A stretch of DNA of 64,000 nucleotides from Butyrivibrio hungatei DSM 14810 (GTDB taxonomy: Bacteria > Bacillota > Clostridia > Lachnospirales > Lachnospiraceae). This document shows, in pieces, positions 34,129-43,837 of this stretch. The DNA lies in NCBI RefSeq assembly GCF_900143205.1, contig NZ_FRDH01000011.1:62001-126000 (forward strand), written 5' to 3'. Both the position numbers and the translations under genes were made by a program. The notes under the pieces were generated by a model. It did not search any database and was not told where the DNA came from. It worked only from the letters and a program-made list of their open reading frames with translations. Every line of letters starts with the position of its first letter. Position 1 is the stretch's first letter.

Positions 34129-35353
34129 GTTTTTTACCAGAAAACAAGGCTTGAACAAAAGAATAATAACGCTTTTATTATGTGCAGCTATTGCAATCTG
34201 TACTTTTGCCAATAGCTGCATTACTGCTACTGCGGAGGTAACAGAAGAAAGTATCAAGGCAAAAGAGGAACAGATATCACAGGCTAAAAAGGAACGTGAT
34301 AACTTAAGTAGTGCCAAGACTAATCTTGAGAAGGTCAAAAAAGATCTTGAAAAGAGCAAGTCTGACCTTAATACTTACATTACTCAGCTTGATGCTTCCC
34401 TTACAGATATTCAGGGCAAGATCGACTCTTTGAATGACCAGATTACTGCCAAAGAACAGGAAATTGAGACTACAGAAAAAGAGCTTGAGGAAGCTGAACG
34501 TATCCAGCAGGAACAGTATGAAGCCATGAAAAAGAGGATTAAGTTCCTGTATGAGCGCGGCGACACAATATATGTGGAACTGCTCATTGAGTCTGGAAGC
34601 TTTTCAGATATGCTCAATAAGGCTGAATATATCGAGATGCTTTCTTCCTATGACAGGAAGAAACTCGATGAGTATATTGCTACAACAGAGCTCATTCAGG
34701 TGACCAAAGAGGCACTGGAAGAGGAAAAAGCTACTCTTGATGCTGCTAAGGCTGAAAAAGAGCAGGAAGAAAAGAATCTTCAGTCTCTTCTTGATACCAA
34801 AGAACAGGAACTTTCTAACGTTAAGAGCGATATCTCCAGTAAAGAAGCAGCTATTGCTGAGTATGAAGCTGAGATCAAAGCAGAGAATGCAGCTATCGCA
34901 GCACTTGAAAAAGAAGTTGCAGCTGATAAGGCAGCTCTTTACAGCAAATATATGTATGATGGCGGTATGTTTACATGGCCATGTCCATCATATTCCCGCA
35001 TTTCTGATAACTATGGAATGCGTATGCATCCTACTCTCGGAATCGAGAAGATGCATAATGGTATCGACCTTGCGGCTCCTGCAGGCTCTTCAATATTAGC
35101 GGCTTATAACGGCACAGTAGTTGCTGCAGATTATAATTCATCTATGGGTAACTATATCATGATCAATCATGGTGGTGGATTGTACACGATCTACATGCAT
35201 TGCTCTGCGCTGTATGTTTCAAAAGGACAAGATGTAACATCAGGTACCAAGATAGCTGCAGTAGGTTCTACCGGAAGATCAACCGGTAACCATCTGCACT
35301 TTGGAGTTAGATTAAATGGAGCTTATGTAAGTCCATGGAATTACCTGAAATAG
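34121..35353 (+). CDS. PcsB/EnvC-like murein hydrolase with coiled coil and M23 domain
   Basis: The 410-residue protein has a signal peptide (KRIITLLLCAAIAICTFANS, cleavage near ITATAE at about residue 38), a long coiled coil from about residue 40 to 275 (many K/E/Q, for example KARLEK-like heptads), and a C-terminal M23 lysostaphin-type peptidase: HNGIDLAAPAGSSI (first zinc histidine and aspartate), YTIYMHCSAL and STGNHLHFGVR. The coiled coil in such proteins binds FtsX, which turns the hydrolase on at division. Gene overlap with ftsX supports that. It is an exported enzyme that would cut peptide cross-links. M23 zinc ligands are all present. Confidence 0.92.
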   Translation: MYKFFTRKQGLNKRIITLLLCAAIAICTFANSCITATAEVTEESIKAKEEQISQAKKERDNLSSAKTNLEKVKKDLEKSKSDLNTYITQLDASLTDIQGKIDSLNDQITAKEQEIETTEKELEEAERIQQEQYEAMKKRIKFLYERGDTIYVELLIESGSFSDMLNKAEYIEMLSSYDRKKLDEYIATTELIQVTKEALEEEKATLDAAKAEKEQEEKNLQSLLDTKEQELSNVKSDISSKEAAIAEYEAEIKAENAAIAALEKEVAADKAALYSKYMYDGGMFTWPCPSYSRISDNYGMRMHPTLGIEKMHNGIDLAAPAGSSILAAYNGTVVAADYNSSMGNYIMINHGGGLYTIYMHCSALYVSKGQDVTSGTKIAAVGSTGRSTGNHLHFGVRLNGAYVSPWNYLK

Positions 35354-35377
35354 ATACAACCTTGTAGAGGTGTTAAA

Positions 35378-36643
35378 GTGGAAAATAACGAATATATTGA
35401 ACAGGATAATGGTCAAGAAAATGAACAGGAGGAAGGACTTAAGAGTTTACTTACCAAGCGTCTTGTAGCCGGAATCCTCATCGGTTTTTTGTGCTCTATG
35501 TTTGTGTGCTCAGCTGTAGCTCTTTTCCTTGCATCTAACGTGTTTGGAATCAATAAGGATAACAGCGAGATCCTGACACAAGAGACTGTAAACAAGATCA
35601 AAAAACTTGAAGCTGTAATAGATTCAAATTATTACAAGACTGAAATAGACAAGGAAAAAGAGACAGACGGTCTTTATAAAGGCCTTTTGGATTCCCTTGG
35701 AGATCCTTACTCGGTTTATTACACTGAGGAAGAGCTCAATGATCTTATGACTGATACAGCTGGCGTTTACTACGGGATCGGAGCATATGTCGGCGTTGAT
35801 CAGACACTGAATTATCCTAGGATTTCTGGTATAATTCCAGGAAGTCCCGCAGAGGCAGCAGGTCTTTTGCCAGAGGATATCATCTATGAAGTTGACAAAG
35901 AAAGTACTCAGGGCCTTGAACTTGAAGACGTAGTGTCTATGATCAAGGGCGAAAAGGGCACTTCAGTACATCTAACGCTCTTAAGAGGCTCAGATGCTGA
36001 AGAAGTAGAGGTTGATGTAATAAGAGATGCCGTAGAGGTTCCAACTGTAACTACAAAAGTAATGGATGATGGAATTGGATATCTCCAGATCACTGAGTTT
36101 GATGATGTCACACCTGACCAGTTCATTGAGGGAATGGCAGAGCTTAGAGAGTCTAATATCAAGGGACTTATTATCGACCTTAGAAGTAATCCCGGCGGAA
36201 GTCTTCAGGCAGTATGCGAGATCGCAAGACAGCTTCTTCCACAGGGTACGATAGTTTATACAGTTGATAGAGACGGTAACAGAGAAGATTATACTTGCGA
36301 TGGTGAGCATGAGATCGATATACCTGTTGTTGTTCTGGTCAATAAGTACTCTGCTAGTGCTTCTGAGATCTTATCTGGTGCACTTAAGGACTACAATAAA
36401 GCTAAGCTTGTTGGAACAACTACCTACGGAAAGGGAATTGTTCAGAGAATCTTTGATCTGAAGGATGGAACAGCTATTAAGCTTACAGTTAGCAGCTATT
36501 TTACTCCTAATGGTGTTAATATCCACGGAGTTGGTATCGAACCTGATGTAGAAGTTGAGTTTGATGCCGATGCCTATTCTGAGGACAAGACTGATAATCA
36601 GCTGAATAAGGCTGTGGAAGTGATCAAACAGGAAATGGATTGA
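35378..36643 (+). CDS. S41 family C-terminal processing protease
   Basis: This 421-residue protein is a membrane-anchored CtpA/CtpB-like serine protease: one N-terminal helix (LVAGILIGFLCSMFVCSAVALF, about residues 29-50), a PDZ domain (RISGIIPGSPAEAAGLLPED), and the S41 domain with LIIDLRSNPGGSL, the catalytic serine motif KYSASASEIL and the lysine motif TTYGKGIVQ. The active site faces outward. The start codon is GTG at 35378, with AGAGGTG at 35366-35372. It follows the hydrolase gene after 24 bases; pairing of M23 hydrolase and Ctp protease suggests the protease trims or degrades the hydrolase, as known for such pairs. Confidence 0.92.
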   Translation: MENNEYIEQDNGQENEQEEGLKSLLTKRLVAGILIGFLCSMFVCSAVALFLASNVFGINKDNSEILTQETVNKIKKLEAVIDSNYYKTEIDKEKETDGLYKGLLDSLGDPYSVYYTEEELNDLMTDTAGVYYGIGAYVGVDQTLNYPRISGIIPGSPAEAAGLLPEDIIYEVDKESTQGLELEDVVSMIKGEKGTSVHLTLLRGSDAEEVEVDVIRDAVEVPTVTTKVMDDGIGYLQITEFDDVTPDQFIEGMAELRESNIKGLIIDLRSNPGGSLQAVCEIARQLLPQGTIVYTVDRDGNREDYTCDGEHEIDIPVVVLVNKYSASASEILSGALKDYNKAKLVGTTTYGKGIVQRIFDLKDGTAIKLTVSSYFTPNGVNIHGVGIEPDVEVEFDADAYSEDKTDNQLNKAVEVIKQEMD

Positions 36644-36670
36644 CAAGATAAATAAAAAAATGTATTATTC

Positions 36671-36701
36671 AAAACTGTGCTAATTCTTAGCACAGTTTTT
36701 T
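36671..36701 (+). terminator. intrinsic terminator after the S41 protease gene
   Basis: AAAACTGTGCTAA pairs perfectly with TTAGCACAGTTTT across TTC, ending in six T residues. It closes the regulator-ftsEX operon. Confidence 0.95.
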
Positions 36702-36765
36702 CTTGCTCATTTCGAGCGAATTTTCCACTTTTGGAATTGTGTTAGTACGAAAGGATTTTATTGTT

Positions 36766-37488
36766 ATGAAAGTAAAAGCGTGCATTAATACCGATGTAGG
36801 TAAAAAGCGAAAGGAGAACCAGGATTCGTCACTTATTAAGGTTGCCAATTCTGGAAAGCTTGGAAGGATCTCTTTTGTTGTAGTATGTGACGGAATGGGC
36901 GGACTCTCCAAAGGCGAAGTGGCAAGCTGCAAGGCAGTAAGGACAATGGAGAGCTGGTTTCATGAAGAACTGGCGCTGATGCAAGATCTGTCTGATGACA
37001 AGCTGCTGGATACTGTAGAAAAGTCATGGAGAAGGCTTGTTAGCAAGATAAATGGAGATATAAAAAGATATGGAAAGCACAGGGGGATTTCTCTTGGGAC
37101 TACAATGGCAGCTTTATTGCAGGTTGGAAGAAAGTACATTTTGCTAAATGTTGGCGACTCAAGGATTTACCTGCTGTCACGGAGGGAGATAAAGCAGCTC
37201 ACACAGGATCAGAGTGTTGGAAATGTGCTCATCCAGTGTGTTGGCTCTTCTAAGGCGCCTGATCCTGAGATAGTAAGGGGCGAATTTAAATCGGACTCTA
37301 CTATTGTGGCTTGTTCTGATGGCTTTTGGAGGAAACTGGAAGAAAAAGAGATATTTAGAGCACTTTGCCCGCAGATGTGCGTGACATCAGAGGATATGCT
37401 GGATCAGTGCAGATCTCTTTTTGATATGGCGTGGGAAAGGGAAGAAAAAGACAATATCACTGCAGCTGCCCTTTGCATGGAGTTCTGA
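36766..37488 (+). CDS. PP2C family serine/threonine phosphatase
   Basis: The 240-residue protein is a cytoplasmic PP2C phosphatase (Stp type). Metal-binding motifs are present: ENQDSSLI, VVCDGMGGLSKGEVA, LLNVGDSRIYLL, ACSDGFWRKL and EKDNITAAAL. It would remove phosphate from targets of the kinase encoded three bases downstream. I chose the ATG at 36766, preceded by GAAAGGA, because residue 1 then directly begins the PP2C fold. It is at the head of a three-gene unit after the terminator at 36671; the upstream promoter is not clear. Confidence 0.9.
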   Translation: MKVKACINTDVGKKRKENQDSSLIKVANSGKLGRISFVVVCDGMGGLSKGEVASCKAVRTMESWFHEELALMQDLSDDKLLDTVEKSWRRLVSKINGDIKRYGKHRGISLGTTMAALLQVGRKYILLNVGDSRIYLLSRREIKQLTQDQSVGNVLIQCVGSSKAPDPEIVRGEFKSDSTIVACSDGFWRKLEEKEIFRALCPQMCVTSEDMLDQCRSLFDMAWEREEKDNITAAALCMEF

Positions 37489-37490
37489 CC

Positions 37491-38447
37491 ATGAAGATAA
37501 TAAAGGAACTAGGTAGAGGTGGAACCAGCAAGGTTTATCTTGCATATGACCAGAAACTGCAAAGGTACGTCACACTGAAATTTGTAAAAGATGCTACCTG
37601 TGAAAGCGCTAAGGAGACCTTTGCCTCGGAGATAGAGATACTTAAAAGGCTTGGTGGCAATGGAGGCCCAGAACTTTTAGGAGTTGAAAAAGAATACATC
37701 AAAATTTCTTATGTTTCAGGAGAAGATCTTCTCAGTATTCTCAAGAAAAAAGGTAAATTGAAAGAAAAAGAAGCACTAAAATATACGGCGGACCTGGCAG
37801 AAACACTAAGGATACTGCATGAACGAAATGAACCGATAATCTACAGAGATCTAAAGCCCGCCAATATCATAATCGGAGATGATGGAAAGGCAAGACTCAT
37901 TGATTATGGAGCAGCCCGGATTTTTAGAGATGATGTTGAGGCGGACACTGTAAACCTTGGTACTGTAGGCTATGCGGCACCAGAGCAGTTTGGAAGTCTT
38001 GGTCAGAGTAGCCAGCAGACAGATATCTACTGCCTTGGAATGACTCTTTTGCAGATGGTTTCAGGAACAAATCTAAAAGACAGCAGCAGATTAAATGAGA
38101 TAAAGAAAAAAGGCATTAGAGGAGTAAGCCCTGAAACCCTTGATGTGGTCTACAGGTGTATAAAGCCCAGCCGCAAGGAACGATATAAGAACTGCAGGGA
38201 AATTGAAAAGGCAATAAAGAAAGTTCCGGAAAGAGTTCGGCATAGAAAGATGCTCAGATATCTGAAGATAGGCGTTGTATCTGGAATTGTAGCGATGGTG
38301 ATTTCTTTTTCTACATCTTACTATGATCAGGTAAAAGAGTTTGTTACTTGCGACGTGGAACAGAGGCTGCCTGCAGTAAAAATGAGATTTTATAATGCAA
38401 AACAAAGGATCGATGGAGCTTTGGAGGCAATAGAGGAGGAAAGATGA
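37491..38447 (+). CDS. Ser/Thr protein kinase, single C-terminal helix, no PASTA domains
   Basis: The 318-residue Hanks-type kinase has IIKELGRGGTSKVYLAY (glycine-rich loop), YVTLKFVK (ATP lysine), IIYRDLKPANII (catalytic loop), LIDYGAARIF (DYG instead of DFG), and YAAPEQFGS. After the domain comes one membrane helix (KIGVVSGIVAMVISFSTSYY, about residues 263-282) and a short outer tail of about 35 residues. Most Firmicute kinases of this kind (PrkC, Stk1) have PASTA repeats that bind muropeptides; none are present. The ATG at 37491 follows the phosphatase stop by two bases. The small membrane protein gene overlaps its end. Confidence 0.88.
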   Translation: MKIIKELGRGGTSKVYLAYDQKLQRYVTLKFVKDATCESAKETFASEIEILKRLGGNGGPELLGVEKEYIKISYVSGEDLLSILKKKGKLKEKEALKYTADLAETLRILHERNEPIIYRDLKPANIIIGDDGKARLIDYGAARIFRDDVEADTVNLGTVGYAAPEQFGSLGQSSQQTDIYCLGMTLLQMVSGTNLKDSSRLNEIKKKGIRGVSPETLDVVYRCIKPSRKERYKNCREIEKAIKKVPERVRHRKMLRYLKIGVVSGIVAMVISFSTSYYDQVKEFVTCDVEQRLPAVKMRFYNAKQRIDGALEAIEEER

Positions 38448-38683
38448 TCATATTTGCATATACATTTGCTATTGTGTTTTTGGCAATAGTATTGATATTA
38501 GGAGTTGGAGGTCTTTTGGCTGATATCCCTATTGATGATAAAGAGGAGATAGAGGGAATGGCTACAGCCTCGATGTGCACAACGCAGCTCCTTGAAAAGA
38601 ATGAATGTGTAGAAGAGGATATGCTGGAAGATTTTGTGATAGAACAGGATATGGTCTATACGTATGATTCGATAAATATCTAA
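38444..38683 (+). CDS. small single-pass membrane protein of the kinase cluster
   Basis: I do not recognise this 79-residue protein. It has an N-terminal helix (FAYTFAIVFLAIVLILGVGGLL, about residues 4-25) and an acidic tail (about residues 30-79, rich in E and D, with two cysteines). It starts with ATGA overlapping the kinase stop, so it is translationally coupled to it. A natural guess is a kinase partner or substrate at the membrane; no motif proves this. No terminator is seen after it; a promoter and LexA-like site for uvrB follow at 38687. Confidence 0.65.
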   Translation: MIIFAYTFAIVFLAIVLILGVGGLLADIPIDDKEEIEGMATASMCTTQLLEKNECVEEDMLEDFVIEQDMVYTYDSINI

Positions 38684-38686
38684 ATC

Positions 38687-38700
38687 AGAACAAGTGTTTG
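38687..38700 (+). promoter_or_regulatory. probable LexA (SOS) box of uvrBA
   Basis: AGAACAAGTGTTTG contains GAAC, four bases and GTTT, one base from the Firmicute LexA pattern GAAC-N4-GTTC. It overlaps the -35 of the uvrB promoter. Confidence 0.55.
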
Positions 38701-38726
38701 CGAAAGGCATATTATTGTGTTATACT
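38698..38726 (+). promoter_or_regulatory. promoter of uvrB-uvrA
   Basis: TTGCGA at 38698-38703 and TATACT at 38721-38726 are 17 bases apart, and TGT before the -10 gives an extended -10. Confidence 0.75.
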
Positions 38727-38765
38727 TCCACTAGCATGTTGGAATGATTTTTAGTGGAGATTGAT

Positions 38766-40751
38766 ATGGGAGATTTTAAGTTAGTTGCGCCATATAAGCC
38801 TACTGGCGATCAGCCTCAGGCAATCAAAGCTTTGGTAGATGGATTTAAAGCTGGCAATCAGTTTGAGACGCTCCTTGGAGTAACTGGTTCCGGTAAGACT
38901 TTTGCCATGGCCAATATTATTGCGGCTTTAAACAAGCCAACCCTTATCATTTCTCACAACAAGACTCTGGCAGGTCAGCTCTATGGCGAGATGAAAGAGT
39001 TCTTTCCTGAAAACGCCGTAGAATATTTTGTGTCCTACTACGATTACTATCAGCCTGAAGCTTACGTTCCCCAGACAGATACATATATTGCCAAGGACTC
39101 TTCAATAAATGATGAGATCGATAAACTCAGGCTCTCAGCTACAGCATCTCTTTCTGAAAGAAATGATGTAATAGTTGTGGCCAGTGTTTCATGTATATAC
39201 GGCCTTGGCAGCCCTGATGAATTTAAGGGAATGTCAATTTCATTAAGACCTGGCATGAGCAAGGATAGAGATGAGACCATCAAGGAACTGATAGCTATTC
39301 AGTACACCAGAAATGACCTTGATCTTGGAAGATGCAACTTTAGAGTAAGGGGAGACACATTGGAGATATTCCCTGCCAATGCTGATGACTATCTTATCCG
39401 AGTTGAATTTTTTGGGGATGAGATAGACAGGATCACGGAGATAGAGCCTGTTACAGCCAAGGTCAGACACGAGCTTTCTCACGTTATGATCTATCCTGCT
39501 TCTCATTACGTTGTTCCTCAGGAAAAGATAAATAAGGCCTGCGACAACATTGAAAAAGAACTTGAAGAACAGGTTAAGTTCTTTAAGGGAGAAGATAGAC
39601 TGATAGAAGCTCAGAGAATCTCAGAGAGAACGAACTTTGATCTTGAGATGATGAGAGAGACAGGCTTTTGTTCGGGAATTGAGAACTATTCAAGGCATCT
39701 GAATTTTATGGCACCAGGGGAACCACCACTTACTCTTTTAGACTTCTATGACAGAGACTTTTTGATAATAGTGGATGAGTCACATATGACTATTCCTCAG
39801 ATTGGGGCTATGTATCATGGTGACAGGAGCAGGAAGCTTACTCTTGTGGATTATGGCTTTAGACTTCCATCAGCTCTTGATAACAGACCGCTTAACTTTG
39901 AAGAATTTGAATCTCATATAGATCAGATGCTCTTTTGTTCAGCTACTCCTGGTAAGTATGAAGAGGAACATGAACTTTTAAGAGCCGAGCAGGTCATCAG
40001 ACCAACAGGTCTTTTGGATCCTGAAATATCAGTAAGACCTGTGGAGGGCCAGATAGATGATCTTATAAGTGAGATCAGAACTGAAATTGACAAGAAAAAC
40101 AAAGTGCTTGTTACTACTCTTACCAAACGAATGGCTGAGGATCTGACAGAATATCTTGCGGAGTCAGGAATCAGGGTCAAGTACCTTCATTCTGATATAG
40201 ATACCCTTGAGAGATCAGAGATCATCAGAGATATGAGACTTGATGTGTTTGACGTTCTGGTTGGTATCAACCTTTTGAGAGAAGGACTTGATATTCCGGA
40301 GATATCACTTGTAGCGATCATTGACGCCGATAAGGAAGGATTCCTTAGATCAGAGACTTCACTTATTCAGACTATAGGCCGAGCAGCCCGTAATGCAGAA
40401 GGTAGAGTTATCATGTATGCAGATAACATGACTGAGTCCATGCAGAAGGCTATCGATGAAACTGCCAGAAGACGAGCTATTCAGCAAAAGTACAACGAAG
40501 AACACGGCATAACACCTCAGACCATCAAGAAGGCGGTCAGAGATCTGATTGCTGTAACGAAGTCTGTGGCCAAGGAAGAGGCCAGATTTGAGAAAGATCC
40601 TGAGTCTATGGACAAGGATGAACTTGAGAAACTTATTGCTCAGCTTCAGAAGAAGATGAAGAGAGCTGCAACTGATCTTGATTTCGAAACTGCAGCTATG
40701 CTCCGTGATGAATTGATATCGCTTAAAGAGGTTTTGCTGAAACTGGAATAA
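38766..40751 (+). CDS. uvrB: excinuclease ABC subunit B (UvrB)
   Basis: UvrB verifies DNA damage and opens the helix in nucleotide excision repair. The 661 residues contain Walker [16 protein letters not shown], the beta-hairpin region [20 protein letters not shown], Walker B IIVDESH, helicase motifs (LRGEGLDIPE-like [13 protein letters not shown] and [14 protein letters not shown]) and a UVR domain for UvrC binding at the C-terminus ([19 protein letters not shown]). I chose the ATG at 38766, preceded by GTGGAGA. uvrA follows after 27 bases. The likely LexA box upstream fits SOS control. Confidence 0.97.
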   Translation: MGDFKLVAPYKPTGDQPQAIKALVDGFKAGNQFETLLGVTGSGKTFAMANIIAALNKPTLIISHNKTLAGQLYGEMKEFFPENAVEYFVSYYDYYQPEAYVPQTDTYIAKDSSINDEIDKLRLSATASLSERNDVIVVASVSCIYGLGSPDEFKGMSISLRPGMSKDRDETIKELIAIQYTRNDLDLGRCNFRVRGDTLEIFPANADDYLIRVEFFGDEIDRITEIEPVTAKVRHELSHVMIYPASHYVVPQEKINKACDNIEKELEEQVKFFKGEDRLIEAQRISERTNFDLEMMRETGFCSGIENYSRHLNFMAPGEPPLTLLDFYDRDFLIIVDESHMTIPQIGAMYHGDRSRKLTLVDYGFRLPSALDNRPLNFEEFESHIDQMLFCSATPGKYEEEHELLRAEQVIRPTGLLDPEISVRPVEGQIDDLISEIRTEIDKKNKVLVTTLTKRMAEDLTEYLAESGIRVKYLHSDIDTLERSEIIRDMRLDVFDVLVGINLLREGLDIPEISLVAIIDADKEGFLRSETSLIQTIGRAARNAEGRVIMYADNMTESMQKAIDETARRRAIQQKYNEEHGITPQTIKKAVRDLIAVTKSVAKEEARFEKDPESMDKDELEKLIAQLQKKMKRAATDLDFETAAMLRDELISLKEVLLKLE

Positions 40752-40778
40752 AACAGTTTCATGTTTTTGGAGAATGAT

Positions 40779-43673
40779 ATGTCAGAAAATAACAGAATGA
40801 CCAAAAAGAATACTACGACCAAGAGGATACTTTCTTCTGATATCCATGATTACATCAGAGTAAGGGGTGCCAGTGAGCACAACTTAAAGCATGTAAATGT
40901 GAAGATACCAAGAGAGACCCTTACTGTTTTTACAGGGCTTTCAGGATCAGGTAAGTCATCACTTGCTTTTGATACCATCTTTGCAGAAGGACAGAGGAGA
41001 TATATGGAGTCACTTTCTTCATATGCCAGAATGTTCCTTGGCCAGATGGATAAGCCAAATGTTGAGAGAATAGAGGGACTTTCACCTACAATTTCTATTG
41101 ACCAGAAATCAACAAACAAGAATCCCAGATCAACTGTTGGTACTGTGACTGAGATATACGATCATTTCAGACTTTTATATGCAAGGATCGGTATTCCTCA
41201 TTGCCCTAACTGTGGAAGGGAGATCAGACGCCAGACTGTAGATGAGATGTGTGATCAGATCATGGCTCTTGGAGATGGAACCAAGATCCAGATCCTTGCT
41301 CCTGTTGTCAGAGGCAAGAAGGGTGAACATGCCAAGACTCTTGATAGAGCCAAAAGAGCTGGTTATGTCCGTGCAAGGATCGATGGAAGCCAGTACGAGA
41401 TCACAGAAGAAGAGATCAAGCTTGATAAGAATATCAAGCATAGCATTGAGATCATTGTAGATAGGATCGTAGTCAGAAGCGACAACGAGAATTTAAGAAG
41501 CAGACTTACTGATTCAGTTGAGAGTGCTCTTCAGCTTGCTGATGGACTTTTGATCGTGGATGTAATTGATGGCAAGGAGCTTAGTTTTAGCCAGAATTTT
41601 GCCTGCCCTGATTGTGGTATCAGTATTTCAGAGATAGAGCCTAGAAGCTTTTCGTTCAACAATCCATTTGGTGCCTGCCCTGATTGTGCAGGACTTGGTT
41701 ACAAGATGGAATTTGATGCAGATCTTATGATTCCAGACAGGTCACTTTCACTTAACGAAGGTTGTATTCAGGTTATGGGATGGCAATCATCCAACAAAGA
41801 AGGAAGCTTTTCCAATGCAACCTTGAAGGCGCTTGCCAAGGCATATAAATTTAGCATGGATACACCTTTCCAGGATCTTTCTGAGAAGGTTCAGAATATG
41901 CTCATTTATGGTGCGGATAAGACTGTTAATGTTCACTATAAGGGTAGCCGTGGAGAAGGTGATTATCCGGTACTGTTCGACGGACTTATCAAAAATGTTG
42001 AGCAGCGTTATCGCGAGACTTTTTCAGAGACAGCCAAAGCTGAGTATGAAGAGTACATGAGAATCACTCCTTGCCAGCTTTGTGGCGGTCAGAGACTAAA
42101 AAAAGAATCTCTTGCTGTTACTATTGATGACAAGAATATTTATGAGATCACATCTATGTCCATAGATGAGCTTCAGAATTATCTCGATAACATGAAACTT
42201 ACCGAGCATCAGGAGATAGTCGGAGCGCAGGTTCTCAAAGAGATCAAGGCTAGAGTTGGCTTCCTAGTGGATGTTGGCCTTGATTACCTCTCTCTTTCAA
42301 GAGCAACAGGTACCTTGTCAGGCGGAGAGGCCCAGAGAATCCGTCTTGCTACTCAGATCGGTTCAGGACTATGCGGCGTTTGCTATATCCTTGATGAGCC
42401 AAGTATCGGACTTCACCAGAGAGACAATGATAAGCTCCTTAACACTCTCAAGAATCTGAGAGATCTTGGCAATACTCTTATTGTAGTTGAGCATGATGAA
42501 GATACAATGAGAGCTGCTGATTATATTGTGGATGTTGGTCCTGGAGCAGGATCCAAGGGCGGCAAGATCGTAGCCTGCGGAACTGCAGAAGAGCTCATGC
42601 AGGTCAAGGAGTCCATCACAGGCCAGTACCTTGCTGGCAAGCTCAAGATCGAAGTTCCAAAGGTTCGCAGAAAGCCTACAGGATGGCTCAAGGTAATTGG
42701 AGCAGCTGAAAATAACTTAAAGAACATTGATATAGATGTGCCTGTTGGTGTACTTACCATAGTCACAGGTGTGTCAGGTTCAGGAAAGAGCTCTTTTGTA
42801 AATGAGATACTCTACAAGCATCTCGCAAGAGATCTCAACAGAGCTAGATGCATTCCAGGTAAGCACAAGGGAATAGAAGGCCTTGAACAGGTTGATAAGG
42901 TAATTGCCATTGATCAGTCACCTATAGGTAGAACGCCAAGATCTAATCCGGCAACGTATACTGGAGTATTTGATCTTATCAGAGATCTTTTTGCAGGTAC
43001 TCCTGATGCCAAGGCAAGAGGTTATGCCAAAGGCAGATTTTCATTCAATGTTAAGGGCGGACGATGTGAAGCCTGCGGCGGAGATGGAATCATCAAGATC
43101 GAGATGCACTTCCTTCCAGATGTATATGTTCCATGTGAAGTCTGCGGAGGTAAGAGATACAATCACGAGACACTTGAAGTTAAGTACAAAGGAAAGAGCA
43201 TCTACGATGTACTTGATATGACTGTAGAAGAGGCACTTCCTTTCTTTGAGAATGTTAAGACCATTAAGAGAAAGATTCAGACTCTCTATGATGTTGGACT
43301 TGGTTATGTTAAGCTTGGCCAGCCAAGTACTGAACTTTCAGGCGGTGAAGCTCAAAGGATTAAGCTTGCAACAGAGCTTAGTAAAGTGGGAACAGGAAAA
43401 ACTGTTTATATTCTTGATGAACCTACAACAGGACTTCATTTTGCAGATGTTCAGAAGCTTGTTAAGATCATGCATGAGCTTGTTGAACAGGGCAACACAG
43501 TTGTAGTCATAGAACACAATCTTGATGTTATCAAAACTGGAGATTATATTATTGATATGGGACCTGAAGGAGGATCCAAGGGCGGAACGGTTGTAGTAGC
43601 AGGTACGCCTGAGGAAGTTGCCAAGTGCAAGGAGTCCTACACGGGAGCATATATCAAAAAGATGCTTAAATAA
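40779..43673 (+). CDS. uvrA: excinuclease ABC subunit A (UvrA)
   Basis: UvrA is the damage-finding ATPase. The 964 residues show both ATP sites: [15 protein letters not shown] and [16 protein letters not shown] for Walker [16 protein letters not shown] and [15 protein letters not shown] for the ABC signatures, and [14 protein letters not shown] and [14 protein letters not shown] for Walker B, plus zinc modules with paired cysteines ([22 protein letters not shown] and [10 protein letters not shown]). An N-terminal extension of about 25 polar residues precedes the first domain. I chose the ATG at 40779, preceded by TTGGAGA, over the one at 40761. It is co-transcribed with uvrB. Confidence 0.97.
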   Translation: MSENNRMTKKNTTTKRILSSDIHDYIRVRGASEHNLKHVNVKIPRETLTVFTGLSGSGKSSLAFDTIFAEGQRRYMESLSSYARMFLGQMDKPNVERIEGLSPTISIDQKSTNKNPRSTVGTVTEIYDHFRLLYARIGIPHCPNCGREIRRQTVDEMCDQIMALGDGTKIQILAPVVRGKKGEHAKTLDRAKRAGYVRARIDGSQYEITEEEIKLDKNIKHSIEIIVDRIVVRSDNENLRSRLTDSVESALQLADGLLIVDVIDGKELSFSQNFACPDCGISISEIEPRSFSFNNPFGACPDCAGLGYKMEFDADLMIPDRSLSLNEGCIQVMGWQSSNKEGSFSNATLKALAKAYKFSMDTPFQDLSEKVQNMLIYGADKTVNVHYKGSRGEGDYPVLFDGLIKNVEQRYRETFSETAKAEYEEYMRITPCQLCGGQRLKKESLAVTIDDKNIYEITSMSIDELQNYLDNMKLTEHQEIVGAQVLKEIKARVGFLVDVGLDYLSLSRATGTLSGGEAQRIRLATQIGSGLCGVCYILDEPSIGLHQRDNDKLLNTLKNLRDLGNTLIVVEHDEDTMRAADYIVDVGPGAGSKGGKIVACGTAEELMQVKESITGQYLAGKLKIEVPKVRRKPTGWLKVIGAAENNLKNIDIDVPVGVLTIVTGVSGSGKSSFVNEILYKHLARDLNRARCIPGKHKGIEGLEQVDKVIAIDQSPIGRTPRSNPATYTGVFDLIRDLFAGTPDAKARGYAKGRFSFNVKGGRCEACGGDGIIKIEMHFLPDVYVPCEVCGGKRYNHETLEVKYKGKSIYDVLDMTVEEALPFFENVKTIKRKIQTLYDVGLGYVKLGQPSTELSGGEAQRIKLATELSKVGTGKTVYILDEPTTGLHFADVQKLVKIMHELVEQGNTVVVIEHNLDVIKTGDYIIDMGPEGGSKGGTVVVAGTPEEVAKCKESYTGAYIKKMLK

Positions 43674-43688
43674 TATAAAGAGGAATTG

Positions 43689-43728
43689 GGGGATATCCGA
43701 TATATATAAAAGATGGATATCCCCTTTT
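43689..43728 (+). terminator. intrinsic terminator after uvrA
   Basis: GGGGATATCC pairs perfectly with GGATATCCCC over a 16-base loop and is followed by TTTT. Confidence 0.85.
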
Positions 43729-43753
43729 CATTATTTTTGATTTGGTTTATAAT
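43725..43753 (+). promoter_or_regulatory. possible promoter of mbl
   Basis: A perfect TATAAT lies at 43748-43753; the -35 (TTTTCA at 43725-43730, 17 bases away) is a four-of-six match and overlaps the terminator tail. Confidence 0.4.
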
Positions 43754-43837
43754 GCTAATGATATTATAAACTGTATTATCCGCATTTATGCGCTGAAATA
43801 TTTGCTATTTTGTTGATTGAAAGGGGTTTTATACGTT

